64,000 nucleotides of DNA, from contig NZ_BROC01000009.1 in the NCBI RefSeq assembly GCF_024345205.1, forward strand, positions 1 through 64,000, given 5' to 3'. A program made the position numbers and the translations under genes. The notes below the pieces were generated by a model. That model searched no databases and had not been told where the DNA came from. It saw only the letters and a program-made list of their open reading frames with translations. The stretch comes from Lapidilactobacillus luobeiensis (GTDB lineage Bacteria; Bacillota; Bacilli; Lactobacillales; Lactobacillaceae). This document shows, piece by piece, positions 29,486 to 38,072 of the stretch. Numbering within the stretch: the first letter of the stretch is position 1; each line of letters opens with the position of its first letter.

Positions 29486-29983
29486 TTAATAGACGATTTC
29501 AAAAATCCCATGATTGGTTGAGATAAACGTTCCTGAAAGGTCTAAATCCCGACCATAGGCTTGATAATCAATATAGTTTTGAAGACTAGCTGGTACTTCG
29601 CCTAAAGCACCCGTTTCTTCAATGTAGTAGCGTGCCACGTCATACATATCATCACAATCGGAATGAATGATAATATCCTCTTGATGTTCGCTTAGTTCTT
29701 CAATGCTTGAAAAATGAGTGAGCAGAGCAGATAGCTCCGATTGTAATTCTTCGGGTAATTCCGATACCATTTCCCATAGTCGATTGAGTTCGCCAATGGA
29801 AGTGTATTCGTCAACCGTAAAGGGTAACTCGTAGTCATGAATGGCGTATTCCTCATATTCATCATTCAAGCCGATTTTCTCTTTGACTTCCTCAAAGTCA
29901 ATGGGAAAGGTAAACCACGCACCGACCAATTCGCCCTCATTGTATTTGCCTAAATTCGCAATATAGACTTGCATATCGTCCAT
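29486..29983 (-). CDS. ardA: Tn916 Orf18, ArdA antirestriction protein
   Basis: Encodes 165 residues, very acidic (for example EKIGLNDEYEEYAIHDYELP). ArdA mimics B-form DNA and blocks type I restriction enzymes, which protects the transferred element in a new host. Length and position match Tn916 Orf18. AAAGGACG precedes the ATG. Confidence 0.95.
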   Translation of the reverse strand: MDDMQVYIANLGKYNEGELVGAWFTFPIDFEEVKEKIGLNDEYEEYAIHDYELPFTVDEYTSIGELNRLWEMVSELPEELQSELSALLTHFSSIEELSEHQEDIIIHSDCDDMYDVARYYIEETGALGEVPASLQNYIDYQAYGRDLDLSGTFISTNHGIFEIVY

Positions 29984-30099
29984 ATATTCACGTCCTTTCT
30001 TTGTAGAGATTCAAAAATCCCTACCGCACTTCGTTTGGTGTACCATTCCTTTGCGGAACATAAGAAAACCACTTATATTCCACAAAAGAACGGTTTTAT

Positions 30100-30321
30100 T
30101 TAAGCACCAATAATGCGATTGAATAGCTCTAGTAAAATGTCTTTTACTCCAGCAGCGTTGAAGACTAAGCCAACCGCAATAATCGCAATAATTAAAAAGC
30201 CAATCAGTTTGCTAAACTCACGCTTGAAGCCAAGATACAAGCCAATCACAACGATTGCTAAAAGCACCAGTGATTGAGCGTTTGATAGAAACCAGTTATA
30301 AAGGTTTTGTCCAAAATTCAT
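30100..30321 (-). CDS. orf19: Tn916 Orf19, small membrane protein
   Basis: Encodes 73 residues with two hydrophobic stretches (SLVLLAIVVIGLYLGF; LIGFLIIAIIAVGLVF), like TcpD-type conjugation proteins. A GAGAGGAG site sits in front of the ATG. Its position between ardA and the relaxase gene is the Tn916 order. Confidence 0.9.
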   Translation of the reverse strand: MNFGQNLYNWFLSNAQSLVLLAIVVIGLYLGFKREFSKLIGFLIIAIIAVGLVFNAAGVKDILLELFNRIIGA

Positions 30322-30363
30322 AAAAATGTTCTCCTCTCTATATTCAATGAATTTGTATTTGAG

Positions 30364-31569
30364 TTATTTTTTTGTTGTTATCACGTCCTGTTCTTTTACT
30401 GACTGTTGCTTCAAAATCTGCTTGTGTCGGTCTGTCAGTTTCGCATGGTCGAGAATGTCTTTTACAACCTGCGTCTGGTTGATTTCATCAAGTTTAATCG
30501 CAACCTTTAAGGTCGGGGCAACTTGATGAGATAGCCAGTTCAGCGTCCTTTGGAAGGAGTAAGGCTCTGGTTTTGTGGTTAGTTTTAATCGTTCACGATT
30601 GTTCCCAATAAACCAAGCCCATTCTTCATTCAGTTTCCAATCAGAACGAGGTTTGGAATCGTCTTTATCTACAAAACGGATATACCGATTGATAATTTTA
30701 AAGGCGGTATGCTCTGGATTGTCATAGACGAGTAAATCACGGACTGCATAATAGGCACGCTCATTTTTCAATCGAATCTCAAAACGGTTTTTTACTTCTG
30801 CGTCTTCAATGGGAATATCATTTTTCTTGTACTGCTCGTAGTCCTTTTCATAGATACAGAAATAAACTTCACTTTGTAATGAACCGATATAGAGGGTGTT
30901 TCCCATACATTCCTTTTCCTCTTTGCGTACCAGTTCGCCACTGCGATAGCTTTTAAAACTGCGGAAGACGGAGATACATTCTTCCTGTTGGCACTTTTCA
31001 GTGAGTACAGGGATATTTAAAATCCCTGTCTTATCGTTAATGGCAAGGTCAAGGCGTTTCATCACACCGCCAGCCACCAAAACGTCCATAAAGAACTCAT
31101 ACCAGCTTCTTTGTTGTGCCAGAAGATAGCTTTCAAATTGTCTGCACCCACGACCTTTCAATTCCACCAGAACTCCTTTGTCCAGTTCATGGGAGCAAAG
31201 GACGAATATGTCGCCTAAAGCATAATGCTCTGAATAAGAATAGAAACCATAGTCCTCATGAAGAAAATAGGACAGTTTCAGTTGTAAGATGTTTTCGACC
31301 ACCTGCTGTACGTCTGTTGTCGGAAAGCGAATTCTTACATAATCAAACAGCATTTCAAGGGGAGCGTCGGGATTGAAGCGTTCCAGAGCTTCCCAAAGGG
31401 ACTGCTGTAAATCCTCTGATGGCTTGACTTTTCCTGTTTCAATATCGCTTAGATACTGCCTTGTAATACCAGTCGCAACAGCTAAACGGTTTTGAGATAG
31501 TCCATAAGCCAAGCGTTTTTCTTTTAAATGCTGTAACCAAGTTTGTTCATTCAGTAAAAATCCCTCCAA
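30364..31569 (-). CDS. orf20: Tn916 Orf20, MobT relaxase
   Basis: Encodes 401 residues. An N-terminal XRE helix-turn-helix (LAYGLSQNRLAVATGITRQY) is followed by a rolling-circle replication initiation factor domain (Rep_trans), with conserved MKRLDLAINDKTG and RFEIRL segments. It nicks oriT to start transfer and element replication. The start is TTG at 31569; no ATG is available ahead of the helix-turn-helix. Confidence 0.94.
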   Translation of the reverse strand: MEGFLLNEQTWLQHLKEKRLAYGLSQNRLAVATGITRQYLSDIETGKVKPSEDLQQSLWEALERFNPDAPLEMLFDYVRIRFPTTDVQQVVENILQLKLSYFLHEDYGFYSYSEHYALGDIFVLCSHELDKGVLVELKGRGCRQFESYLLAQQRSWYEFFMDVLVAGGVMKRLDLAINDKTGILNIPVLTEKCQQEECISVFRSFKSYRSGELVRKEEKECMGNTLYIGSLQSEVYFCIYEKDYEQYKKNDIPIEDAEVKNRFEIRLKNERAYYAVRDLLVYDNPEHTAFKIINRYIRFVDKDDSKPRSDWKLNEEWAWFIGNNRERLKLTTKPEPYSFQRTLNWLSHQVAPTLKVAIKLDEINQTQVVKDILDHAKLTDRHKQILKQQSVKEQDVITTKK

Positions 31570-31746
31570 TCAAAAAGGCGTATGTCAACTTTTAAAGCCC
31601 ATTTGACATACGCTGAAATTTTGTAAATCCCTTGTAACCAAAGGATTTTCTAATGTTTTTTTGACTGTTTCCTGTCGATTTGTACCCCCCTGTTAGATAC
31701 GGGGGGTTAAGTGCTGGCGTGGCTATTGCCACACCAGCCAGCAAGA
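31570..31746. other. oriT: oriT of the Tn916-type element
   Basis: Between the relaxase and coupling-protein genes lie two strong dyads. ACCCCCC (31684-31690) pairs with GGGGGGT (31701-31707) around TGTTAGATAC; on the other strand this reads as the known Tn916/ICEBs1-type oriT core. GCTGGCGTGGC pairs with GCCACACCAGC (31713-31738). Confidence 0.85.
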
Positions 31747-33132
31747 TCAGTCCACACCTGCGACTTCCGCTTCGCACGTCGCCTGCGTGGACTGTCTGCT
31801 GTTGGATAACTTTTTAATTTCCTCCAAGAAATCATATCCTTTTGGTACAAGGGGAGTATAAAACTCTGATATGACACTTGTTCCTACATCAACATAGCCA
31901 CGACCTTTGATTCGCTTTAAGAAGAAATCCTTTTGTACGTCACTGCCAAACATCATGCCATAGCCCATTTCAGACATACGACCTAAAGCCACTCTGAAAT
32001 TAAACTGATCACGGATTCCGTCGCCTAAATATTTTGCGTCTGGACGTTGACAAGCCAGTATTAGAAAGAAGCCAGCTTGACGACCTAACATGACAATCTG
32101 TTTCAGCTTATTCATAACTGCGGTGTTTTCTTTTGTTCCCAGCATTTCCATGAAAGCGACGTATTCATCAAAGATTAAGAAGTGTGCCGGGAGACCTAAG
32201 TAAGCATAATTTTTGCCAGTCTTATAGTTCTTCATCTGCTTCATTTCCTCACTACGTTTCATCATTTCTTCATAGAATGTTTCAATGCAAGAAAGCAAGT
32301 CTTCTTTTCTATAGTAGACATTTGCCATCACAGAACCTAAGTCCGCAAGATCAGCATTTTTCGGGTCAAGAATATACAGTTTTGAATCTGTATGAAGCAA
32401 GGCTTCAATCAGTGTCAGTATAAAGTAAGTTTTACCGCCACCTGTACCACCAGCAATCAACATATGAGGGAGCTTATCATATTCCCACCATACGTTTTTC
32501 ATTAAGCGAAGTTTACCATCTTTAGCTTCTACTTCATCAATAGAAATACGACTGGCTATGGTGTCATAGAGCAAAGTATATTCCACATAGGAATCCTTTA
32601 ACTCTTTATCCGTCAGCTCACAGTACAAGCCACTCTCTAATTTCTTTTCCAAGTGTAAGAGTTGGTCTTGATATTTTCCCAGCGTGATTTCCACCCGTAT
32701 CTGTATCAAGCCATTTTTAAGTCGATAATACATTTTAGGGAAGTAGGTTATCTTTTCCTTTGTACGACCAGCACTATCTTTAAAGAAACCCTCTGTTTTG
32801 ACCTGTTCAGATTCATACCACTTGTTTTCAAGTATCATCTTTGCCAGTTTTTGACGGTGGTAAAGTTGTTTAACCGTATCATAGCGAACCCGTTTGAATA
32901 CAAACGCTACCAGCAAGCAGATAAGAATTGCGACACTGAAACTGATAATTAAATAGGGAATGTCAATCTTATCTGCTTGTGATAGGTTAAAATCCTGCCA
33001 GTTGATCTGCTGGATTGTCTTCACATGAAACAGTCCGACAACCAGCAGGAAAACAGGCAGGAGTGACGCTATCGTAAAATGAAAGACTAAATCTTTACCA
33101 GATGGGCGAATCCTTTTACCACGCTGTTTCAT
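31747..33132 (-). CDS. orf21: Tn916 Orf21, FtsK/SpoIIIE-type coupling protein (TcpA)
   Basis: Encodes 461 residues: two N-terminal transmembrane segments, then a motor domain with Walker A GGTGGGKTY and Walker B LIFDEYVAFM. TcpA-type proteins recruit the nicked strand and pump it into the channel. GGAGAC precedes the ATG at 33132. oriT follows its stop codon. Confidence 0.95.
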   Translation of the reverse strand: MKQRGKRIRPSGKDLVFHFTIASLLPVFLLVVGLFHVKTIQQINWQDFNLSQADKIDIPYLIISFSVAILICLLVAFVFKRVRYDTVKQLYHRQKLAKMILENKWYESEQVKTEGFFKDSAGRTKEKITYFPKMYYRLKNGLIQIRVEITLGKYQDQLLHLEKKLESGLYCELTDKELKDSYVEYTLLYDTIASRISIDEVEAKDGKLRLMKNVWWEYDKLPHMLIAGGTGGGKTYFILTLIEALLHTDSKLYILDPKNADLADLGSVMANVYYRKEDLLSCIETFYEEMMKRSEEMKQMKNYKTGKNYAYLGLPAHFLIFDEYVAFMEMLGTKENTAVMNKLKQIVMLGRQAGFFLILACQRPDAKYLGDGIRDQFNFRVALGRMSEMGYGMMFGSDVQKDFFLKRIKGRGYVDVGTSVISEFYTPLVPKGYDFLEEIKKLSNSRQSTQATCEAEVAGVD

Positions 33133-33160
33133 GCGAAAAAGTCTCCTTTCTACCTAGCGA

Positions 33161-33547
33161 CTATTTGTCTTGTGTCGGTTCTTTCTTTGCTTGTGGTTGA
33201 GCTTTGAATGAACTAGAATCCTTTGTCAGCACAATATCGTCTGCCTTGATATACCAGTCAACATCTGCTCCTTGATAGGTGGCAGTAGCAACGGTGTCCG
33301 CAATGGGATTGATAAGTTCCACCCGTGCGTTATAATCAAACTCTTTCAAAGGCACGCTGGCAGGAATACTTACTTGAATCATGCGTCCTTGTCCTTTGGA
33401 TTTTAAGTCATAGGTACGTTCCTTGATTTCATCTGAAACCGACCCGTCTTCATTTTGGATTCTCACTTCACGACGTAGAGCAGAGAATTTCAATTCTCCA
33501 AAAGTCGTGTCTTTATCTAATACAATGCCATTTGCTAATCTCATCAT
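33161..33547 (-). CDS. orf22: Tn916 Orf22, YdcP-like conjugation protein
   Basis: Encodes 128 residues (or 127 from the second ATG) of the DUF961/YdcP family, which is conserved in Tn916- and ICEBs1-like elements. A soluble protein with no motif of known activity; a partner role for relaxosome assembly has been suggested for relatives. It is homologous in pattern to the neighbouring Orf23. Confidence 0.9.
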   Translation of the reverse strand: MMRLANGIVLDKDTTFGELKFSALRREVRIQNEDGSVSDEIKERTYDLKSKGQGRMIQVSIPASVPLKEFDYNARVELINPIADTVATATYQGADVDWYIKADDIVLTKDSSSFKAQPQAKKEPTQDK

Positions 33548-33562
33548 TTTTCCTCTCTTTCT

Positions 33563-33877
33563 TTATTCTTTTATCATGTCGTCAGCATGTAAAAGGTAAT
33601 TTGTAAAACCACGAGTGCCGATTTTGTAGCCCTCTGCGGTAATACGTGGATTGACTAACTTCACACGTTCCTCAAAGCCGAAATGTTTTTCGCCAGCTTC
33701 AGCAGGAAGCACCACCACAATATCATCTGCTCTTTGAACATCAGAATAGAGATTATAGCTTCTTGATAAGACAGTTAGCCGTCCGTTGATTCTTCGCTGA
33801 ACGACTTTATCCTCGCCAGCAAATTCTAAATTGCCGAATGTTTTTTCCATGTTGGGAATCACAAATTTAAGTTCCAT
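33563..33877 (-). CDS. orf23: Tn916 Orf23, YdcP-like conjugation protein
   Basis: Encodes 104 residues of the DUF961/YdcP family. It shares the FGNLEFAGE...RSYNLYSDVQ and DIVVVLPA patterns with Orf22, so the two probably arose by duplication. The first sizeable gene of the transfer operon. AAAGGATAGG precedes the ATG. Confidence 0.9.
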   Translation of the reverse strand: MELKFVIPNMEKTFGNLEFAGEDKVVQRRINGRLTVLSRSYNLYSDVQRADDIVVVLPAEAGEKHFGFEERVKLVNPRITAEGYKIGTRGFTNYLLHADDMIKE

Positions 33878-33899
33878 ATTTTTACCTATCCTTTCTTTT

Positions 33900-33974
33900 T
33901 TATTGGCTGAATGAATGTTTGATGGTCTTAAAGAGTGGGGAACGACCTTTTGATTCTTGATTTTTTGTTTTCAT
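33900..33974 (-). CDS. orf24: Tn916 Orf24-like 24-residue peptide
   Basis: A 24-codon frame (MKTKNQESKGRSPLFKTIKH then SFSQ) begins 8 bases after GAAAGGAAG. It is basic and lies at the head of the transfer operon, in the position of the small Tn916 orf24. Function unknown. Confidence 0.6.
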   Translation of the reverse strand: MKTKNQESKGRSPLFKTIKHSFSQ

Positions 33975-34116
33975 AAGTTCACTTCCTTTCAAAATCGGGT
34001 AAAAAAATAGACACCTCATTTTTTGAAGTGTCTACCTATTAAATATTCAAATTTTATTGGAAGTATCTTTATATCTTCACTTTTCAAGGATAAATCGTCG
34101 TATCAAAGCTCATTCA

Positions 34117-34141
34117 TAAGTAGTAAATTAGTAGTAAATTG
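34117..34141. repeat. Int arm-binding repeats at the left end
   Basis: Two direct copies of AGTAGTAAATT occur side by side, matching Tn916 DR-2 sites. With the right-end copy they position Int for synapsis. Confidence 0.7.
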
Positions 34142-34187
34142 AGTGGTTTTGACCTTGATAAAGTGTGATAAGTCCAGTTTTTATGCG

Positions 34188-34213
34188 GATAACTAGATTT
34201 TTATGCTATTTTT
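34188..34213. repeat. Tn916-type left terminal inverted repeat (orf24 end)
   Basis: Ends ...CTAGATTTTTATGCTATTTTT, imperfectly inverted relative to 16181-16206. Host sequence resumes at about 34214 with CTTTTAAAAAATCGCC. Confidence 0.75.
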
Positions 34214-34282
34214 CTTTTAAAAAATCGCCAAACGATGGTTAATCATGATAAGATTCAAGTAGGTACTCATTTAACGACAAAG

Positions 34283-34406
34283 TGAGAGTCGGCCTGCATT
34301 GCTTCAGAATATTAGCCTAGTCATTGTTAGGAGAGCCGCTTTTAGCTCCCGGAGCAGTGACGTAGCTAAGTGGCAGAAGCAAGGCTGATGAACACGTTTC
34401 AAAAAA
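34283..34406 (-). repeat. Family 2 structured repeat, copy f (inverted, in the deoC leader)
   Basis: Read on the minus strand it shows the same landmarks as copies a-e: TTTTTTGAAACGTG at the start, CTTAGCTACG, CCGG at the apex, GACTAGGCTAAT, and CTCTCACT at the end. Stems: GCCT..TGCTTC with GAAGCA..AGGC, TTAGC with GCTAA, GTCATTG with CAGTGAC. It ends right at the ribosome site of deoC. The gene-free stretch 33975-34417 otherwise holds only the transposon end. Confidence 0.7.
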
Positions 34407-34417
34407 GGAGAGCTAAC

Positions 34418-35086
34418 ATGAAATTTGCAAAGTATTTTGATCATACACTTTTGAAGCCAGACGCGACTGAGGATCAGGTGCGCCAGGTGATCGCCGAAGC
34501 GAAGGAATATGACTTCGCCTCAGTTTGTATCAATCCTTACTGGGTCAGCATGACCGCCGAGGAATTGAAGGGCACGACTGTCAATACCTGTACGGTGATC
34601 GGCTTCCCTCTGGGGGCAACTTCAACGGTTTCAAAAGTTGCTGAAACTGTGCAAGCGATCCAAGATGGCGCCAACGAAGTCGACATGGTCATCAATATTG
34701 GCGAATTGAAGGCGGGCCATAATGAAGCAGTCCAACGGGATATCGAACATGTGGCGCATACTGCCCACGGCGCTGGCGCTTTATTGAAAGTGATCATTGA
34801 AGCTTGCTTATTGACTGATGAAGAGATCAAGCGCGCTTGCGAATTGTCAATGGCGGCGGAAGCTGATTTCGTGAAAACATCAACTGGCTTTTCAACTGGC
34901 GGCGCGACACCTCATGACGTTAAAATCATGCGGGACACTGTCGGTGATAAATTAGGGGTCAAGGCCTCTGGTGGCGTCCATAACTTAGCGGAGGCCGAAG
35001 CGGTCATCGCGGCTGGCGCTAACCGGATCGGGGCCAGCGCCTCAGTCACAATCCTTAAGGAGGCACAAGCAAATGGCAAAGACTGA
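34418..35086 (+). CDS. deoC: Deoxyribose-phosphate aldolase
   Basis: Encodes 222 residues. DeoC cleaves 2-deoxyribose 5-phosphate to glyceraldehyde 3-phosphate and acetaldehyde in the cytoplasm. The Schiff-base Lys is Lys153 in the [15 protein letters not shown] motif, and [10 protein letters not shown] is the usual second lysine block. The start is ATG 34418 behind AAAAAAGGAGAG; an in-frame upstream ATG at 34370 falls inside the repeat. It overlaps deoB by 14 bp. The Tn916-type element sits about 200 bp upstream and may separate the operon from its original promoter or regulator. Confidence 0.95.
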   Translation: MKFAKYFDHTLLKPDATEDQVRQVIAEAKEYDFASVCINPYWVSMTAEELKGTTVNTCTVIGFPLGATSTVSKVAETVQAIQDGANEVDMVINIGELKAGHNEAVQRDIEHVAHTAHGAGALLKVIIEACLLTDEEIKRACELSMAAEADFVKTSTGFSTGGATPHDVKIMRDTVGDKLGVKASGGVHNLAEAEAVIAAGANRIGASASVTILKEAQANGKD

Positions 35087-36275
35087 TTATCGTTTTAAGC
35101 GTGTATTTGGGATCGTTTTGGACTCGATCGGGATCGGCGAAGCACCAGACGCCGCTAAGTTTGACGATCAAGGGTCCGACACTTTAGGTCATATCGGCGA
35201 ATTCTTCCAAGGTAAGTTCCAAGTCCCTAACCTGGTCAAGATCGGCTTGGGTAACATTCGCGAAGACAATCCGATTTTAGGCGCAGAACCGATCGAACAT
35301 CCCGCTGGTCACTACGGCAAGATGTTTGAGATCTCCGCCGGTAAAGACAGCATGGATGGCCACTGGGAAATGATGGGCTTGCCGGTCACTAAACCGTTAG
35401 GCTTCTTCCCCAATGGTTTCCCCCAAGAATTATTACAAAAATTAGAAGATTTCAGCGGTCGCAAAGTGATCGTCAACAAACCTTATAGTGGGACCGATGT
35501 GATCCACGATTATGGCGAGGAACAAATGGCGACAGGCGACTTGATCGTCTATACTTCCGGCGACTCTGTTTTACAGATCGCGGCGCATACCGACATTATC
35601 CCACTGGCCGAATTGTATAAGATCTGTGAGTACGCTCGTTCGATCACCATTGACGAGTATCATGTGGGCCGAATCATCGCGCGGCCATACAGCGGTCCAG
35701 ACAAGGACCACTTCGTCCGCTCTAGTGATCGACATGACTATACTTTGGAACCAACCGAAGACACCGATTTGGATCGGCTGCACGCGGCTGGTCTAGACGT
35801 TCTGGGTGTCGGCAAAATCAATGATATTTTCTCTGGACGCGGCATCACGAAAGGTTGGCATACCGTCAGCAACATGGATGGCATGGACAAAACCATCGCC
35901 GCCGCCGACGAAGATTTCACTGGGTTCTGCTTCACGAACCTAGTTGACTTTGACGCCATGTACGGCCACCGCCGGAACCCGCAAGGTGATGGCGATGCTT
36001 TGATGGCTTTCGACAAACGTTTAGGCGAACTTTTACCAAAATTGCATGATGATGATCTGTTGTTCATTACGGCTGATCACGGGAATGATCCTTGCTTCAA
36101 AGGCACCGACCATACCCGAGAATATGTGCCGCTACTCTTCTTCTCACCAAGCTTCGCGCAAGGTGGCAGCATTGGCATCCACAGTCCGTTCTCTGATTTA
36201 GGCGCAACTGTTTTGGATAACTTCCATGTTGCTGGTAATGGCAAGGGTCAGAGCTTCTTGGCAGACTTGAAGTAG
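35073..36275 (+). CDS. deoB: Phosphopentomutase
   Basis: Encodes 400 residues of the alkaline phosphatase superfamily. Metal-binding blocks are [16 protein letters not shown] near the N-terminus and [12 protein letters not shown] plus [10 protein letters not shown] near the C-terminus. It interconverts (deoxy)ribose 1-phosphate and 5-phosphate, feeding DeoC. AAGGAGG precedes ATG 35073 inside the end of deoC, so the two are translationally coupled. A large structured repeat then separates it from deoD. Confidence 0.95.
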   Translation: MAKTDYRFKRVFGIVLDSIGIGEAPDAAKFDDQGSDTLGHIGEFFQGKFQVPNLVKIGLGNIREDNPILGAEPIEHPAGHYGKMFEISAGKDSMDGHWEMMGLPVTKPLGFFPNGFPQELLQKLEDFSGRKVIVNKPYSGTDVIHDYGEEQMATGDLIVYTSGDSVLQIAAHTDIIPLAELYKICEYARSITIDEYHVGRIIARPYSGPDKDHFVRSSDRHDYTLEPTEDTDLDRLHAAGLDVLGVGKINDIFSGRGITKGWHTVSNMDGMDKTIAAADEDFTGFCFTNLVDFDAMYGHRRNPQGDGDALMAFDKRLGELLPKLHDDDLLFITADHGNDPCFKGTDHTREYVPLLFFSPSFAQGGSIGIHSPFSDLGATVLDNFHVAGNGKGQSFLADLK

Positions 36276-36294
36276 GAGATTTCTGGCGTTGATG

Positions 36295-37090
36295 GCAGGT
36301 CAGGTGGGTTTGGATGTGGACGCAACCGCCTCAGGACGTTTGTCGTGGCTGGAACGCGGTGGGCATCGTTTGAAGCCAATCCGCAAGCCCAGCGGCTTGT
36401 CTTCAAATCGAGCCTTATTCTAAGCGATAAATCGCTAAGAATAATCTCACCGCTGAGCCACACGTCCTGAGGCGGTTGCTAGGCAGAATTGAGCTGATCT
36501 GCAATCAAGGCGAAGGATTTGACGAAGCGTTTTTTCAAGATTGAGGTCAAACAATCGCCCTCTTTTGGAGTGGTACGGCAATGCCAACTGATTTGGATCA
36601 GTGGGTCGGTACGTTTCGGATAGTGCCGCCAACTTTATCTCACTTACTTAAGCGGACTTGGGTTGGAAATCGACCAATTCAGCTGATTCATCAAGAACTT
36701 GCGTAGTTCATCAGCTAGACTGTACTGGTGTTACCAATTTAAAGCTGGTGACCACTAAACACGTTCGTTGATTGCGTGGCTCCTCATCAATTTGCCAGAG
36801 CTTGCCAATTGGCGTGAGTGCTCAAACGACTATGATAACGTTGAGCGGCTGGAGCGGAGCGTGGCGTTGGTGGATCGTTTGCTTGTTGGCGGAAGGTCGG
36901 GCTGGGGGTGAGTCAGCCGCGATATTATTCTTGGCGGCTTTGCCGCCTAGAATAAGGCCGAGTTTTGAGATTTTCGATGGGTTTCCGAAAAGCTCAAAAT
37001 CGTGCCCGCAGCGGTCCACCACCCCCAGCCCGACCTGGAGCCCCACTACACTTGCCAACCACCAACGCCACGCGCAGCGCAGGCTGCGTA
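36295..37090. repeat. Family 1 twin-module structured repeat, element A
   Basis: Gene-free 0.8-kb element between deoB and deoD. The left module has outer stem GCAACCGCCTCAGGACGT (36322-36339) with its perfect complement at 36462-36479. Inside are GTGGCT/AGCCAC and GCGGTG/CACCGC around a GGAAC loop, then two hairpins at 36369-36407 and 36415-36444. The right module is an inverted version: GGTCGGGCTGGGGGTG (36895-36910) with CACCCCCAGCCCGACC (37020-37035). A conserved core (GTGGTACGGCAATGCC; CACCAATTTAAAGCTGGT) lies between. Short ORFs over it are not conserved between copies. Confidence 0.8.
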
Positions 37091-37162
37091 CAATCTACTT
37101 TCAAGACAGTTTAAGCAATACCAAGCGGATGATAAACAATACACGATAACGGAGGAAAAAAC

Positions 37163-37861
37163 ATGAGTACACATATTGGCGCCGAAAAAGGTGCGATCGC
37201 TGAAAAAGTTTTACTGCCAGGTGATCCTTTGCGCGCAAAATATATTGCCGAGAATTTTCTGACTGATATCCATCTTTATAACGAGATTCGGAACGCTTTT
37301 GGCTATACCGGCCTGTATCGCGGCGAGCGGGTCTCAGTTCAGTCGACGGGGATGGGGATTCCCTCGATTTCGATCTATGTGAACGAATTGATCCAATTTT
37401 ACGATGTTCAAACGCTGATTCGCGTCGGCACTGCTGGTGGTTTAGGCCCAGATGTCAAGATCCGCGACGTGGTGATGGCCCAAGCGGCTTCGACCGACTC
37501 CGCCATTGTTAATAATACCTTTGGTCCTAGCATCAATTTTGCCCCAGTGGCGGATTATGAGCTGTTAGCTAAAGCAGTGGCGGTAGCGAAACAAGATGGC
37601 ATTCGTTATCATGTCGGCAATGTTTTAGGCGAGGATCGGTTCTACAATGACGAGATCGACATGCCCAAACTGATCGATTACGGCGTTTTAGCGACCGAGA
37701 TGGAAACGCCAGCGTTGTATCTCTTGGCGGCGAAGTTCAAACGCCGCGCGCTGGGCGTCTTCACGGTCAGCAACCATTTGATCACCGGTGAGGAGACGAC
37801 TGCGGAAGAGCGGCAAACTTCCTTCAACGACATGATCAATATCGCGTTGCAAACGAATTAG
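37163..37861 (+). CDS. deoD: Purine nucleoside phosphorylase, DeoD type
   Basis: Encodes 232 residues, the usual hexameric DeoD size. It splits purine (deoxy)nucleosides with phosphate into base and pentose 1-phosphate. Family motifs visible: [15 protein letters not shown] at the N-terminus, the phosphate-site [15 protein letters not shown], and [10 protein letters not shown] with [17 protein letters not shown] near the C-terminus. ACGGAGG precedes ATG 37163. It belongs with deoC and deoB, though the 0.9-kb repeat between them may impose separate transcription. Confidence 0.95.
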   Translation: MSTHIGAEKGAIAEKVLLPGDPLRAKYIAENFLTDIHLYNEIRNAFGYTGLYRGERVSVQSTGMGIPSISIYVNELIQFYDVQTLIRVGTAGGLGPDVKIRDVVMAQAASTDSAIVNNTFGPSINFAPVADYELLAKAVAVAKQDGIRYHVGNVLGEDRFYNDEIDMPKLIDYGVLATEMETPALYLLAAKFKRRALGVFTVSNHLITGEETTAEERQTSFNDMINIALQTN

Positions 37862-37887
37862 AACTCGTATCATTAAATGTAATAAGG

Positions 37888-37918
37888 AGCTATGGCCTGA
37901 GAAGGTCATGGCTTTTTA
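37888..37918 (+). terminator. Terminator after deoD
   Basis: AGCTATGGCCT (37888-37898) pairs with AGGTCATGGCT (37903-37913), followed by TTTTTAA. Confidence 0.8.
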
Positions 37919-38072
37919 ATTAGCAAAAACTGGTCGAGCTATCGAAATAGTGTTTAATGAATTGAACACTAGTGGAAAGGCAAACGCTTAAACACTGTCT
38001 TGAAGTCTATTTGATAAAATGTTATGCTCGTTTTGGCGAAAAACTATATCTGAAAAGAAAGTTGTAAGTGTA

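Larger units (their letters stand above)
16181..34213 (-). mobile_element. Complete Tn916-family conjugative transposon carrying tet(M)
   Basis: Every Tn916 gene block is present in order: int, xis, orf8, orf7, orf9, orf6, tet(M) with leader, orf13-orf23 and a small orf24, read here on the reverse strand. The ends show the imperfect inverted repeats AAACAAAGTATAAATTTCTA (from 16181) and, read inward from 34213, AAAAATAGCATAAAAATCTA. The interval is about 18.03 kb, the known size of Tn916, so no large insertion or deletion is present. The element is flanked by T/A-rich bases, the usual Int target type. All conjugation genes look intact. Confidence 0.97.

Noticed and set aside
34283-34417. Purine or other riboswitch in the deoC leader
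   Set aside because: The fold is fully explained as an inverted family 2 repeat and lacks known riboswitch core motifs.
36772-37149. ORFs of up to 125 codons within element A
   Set aside because: They are not preserved in elements B and C and cross the inverted-repeat stems.
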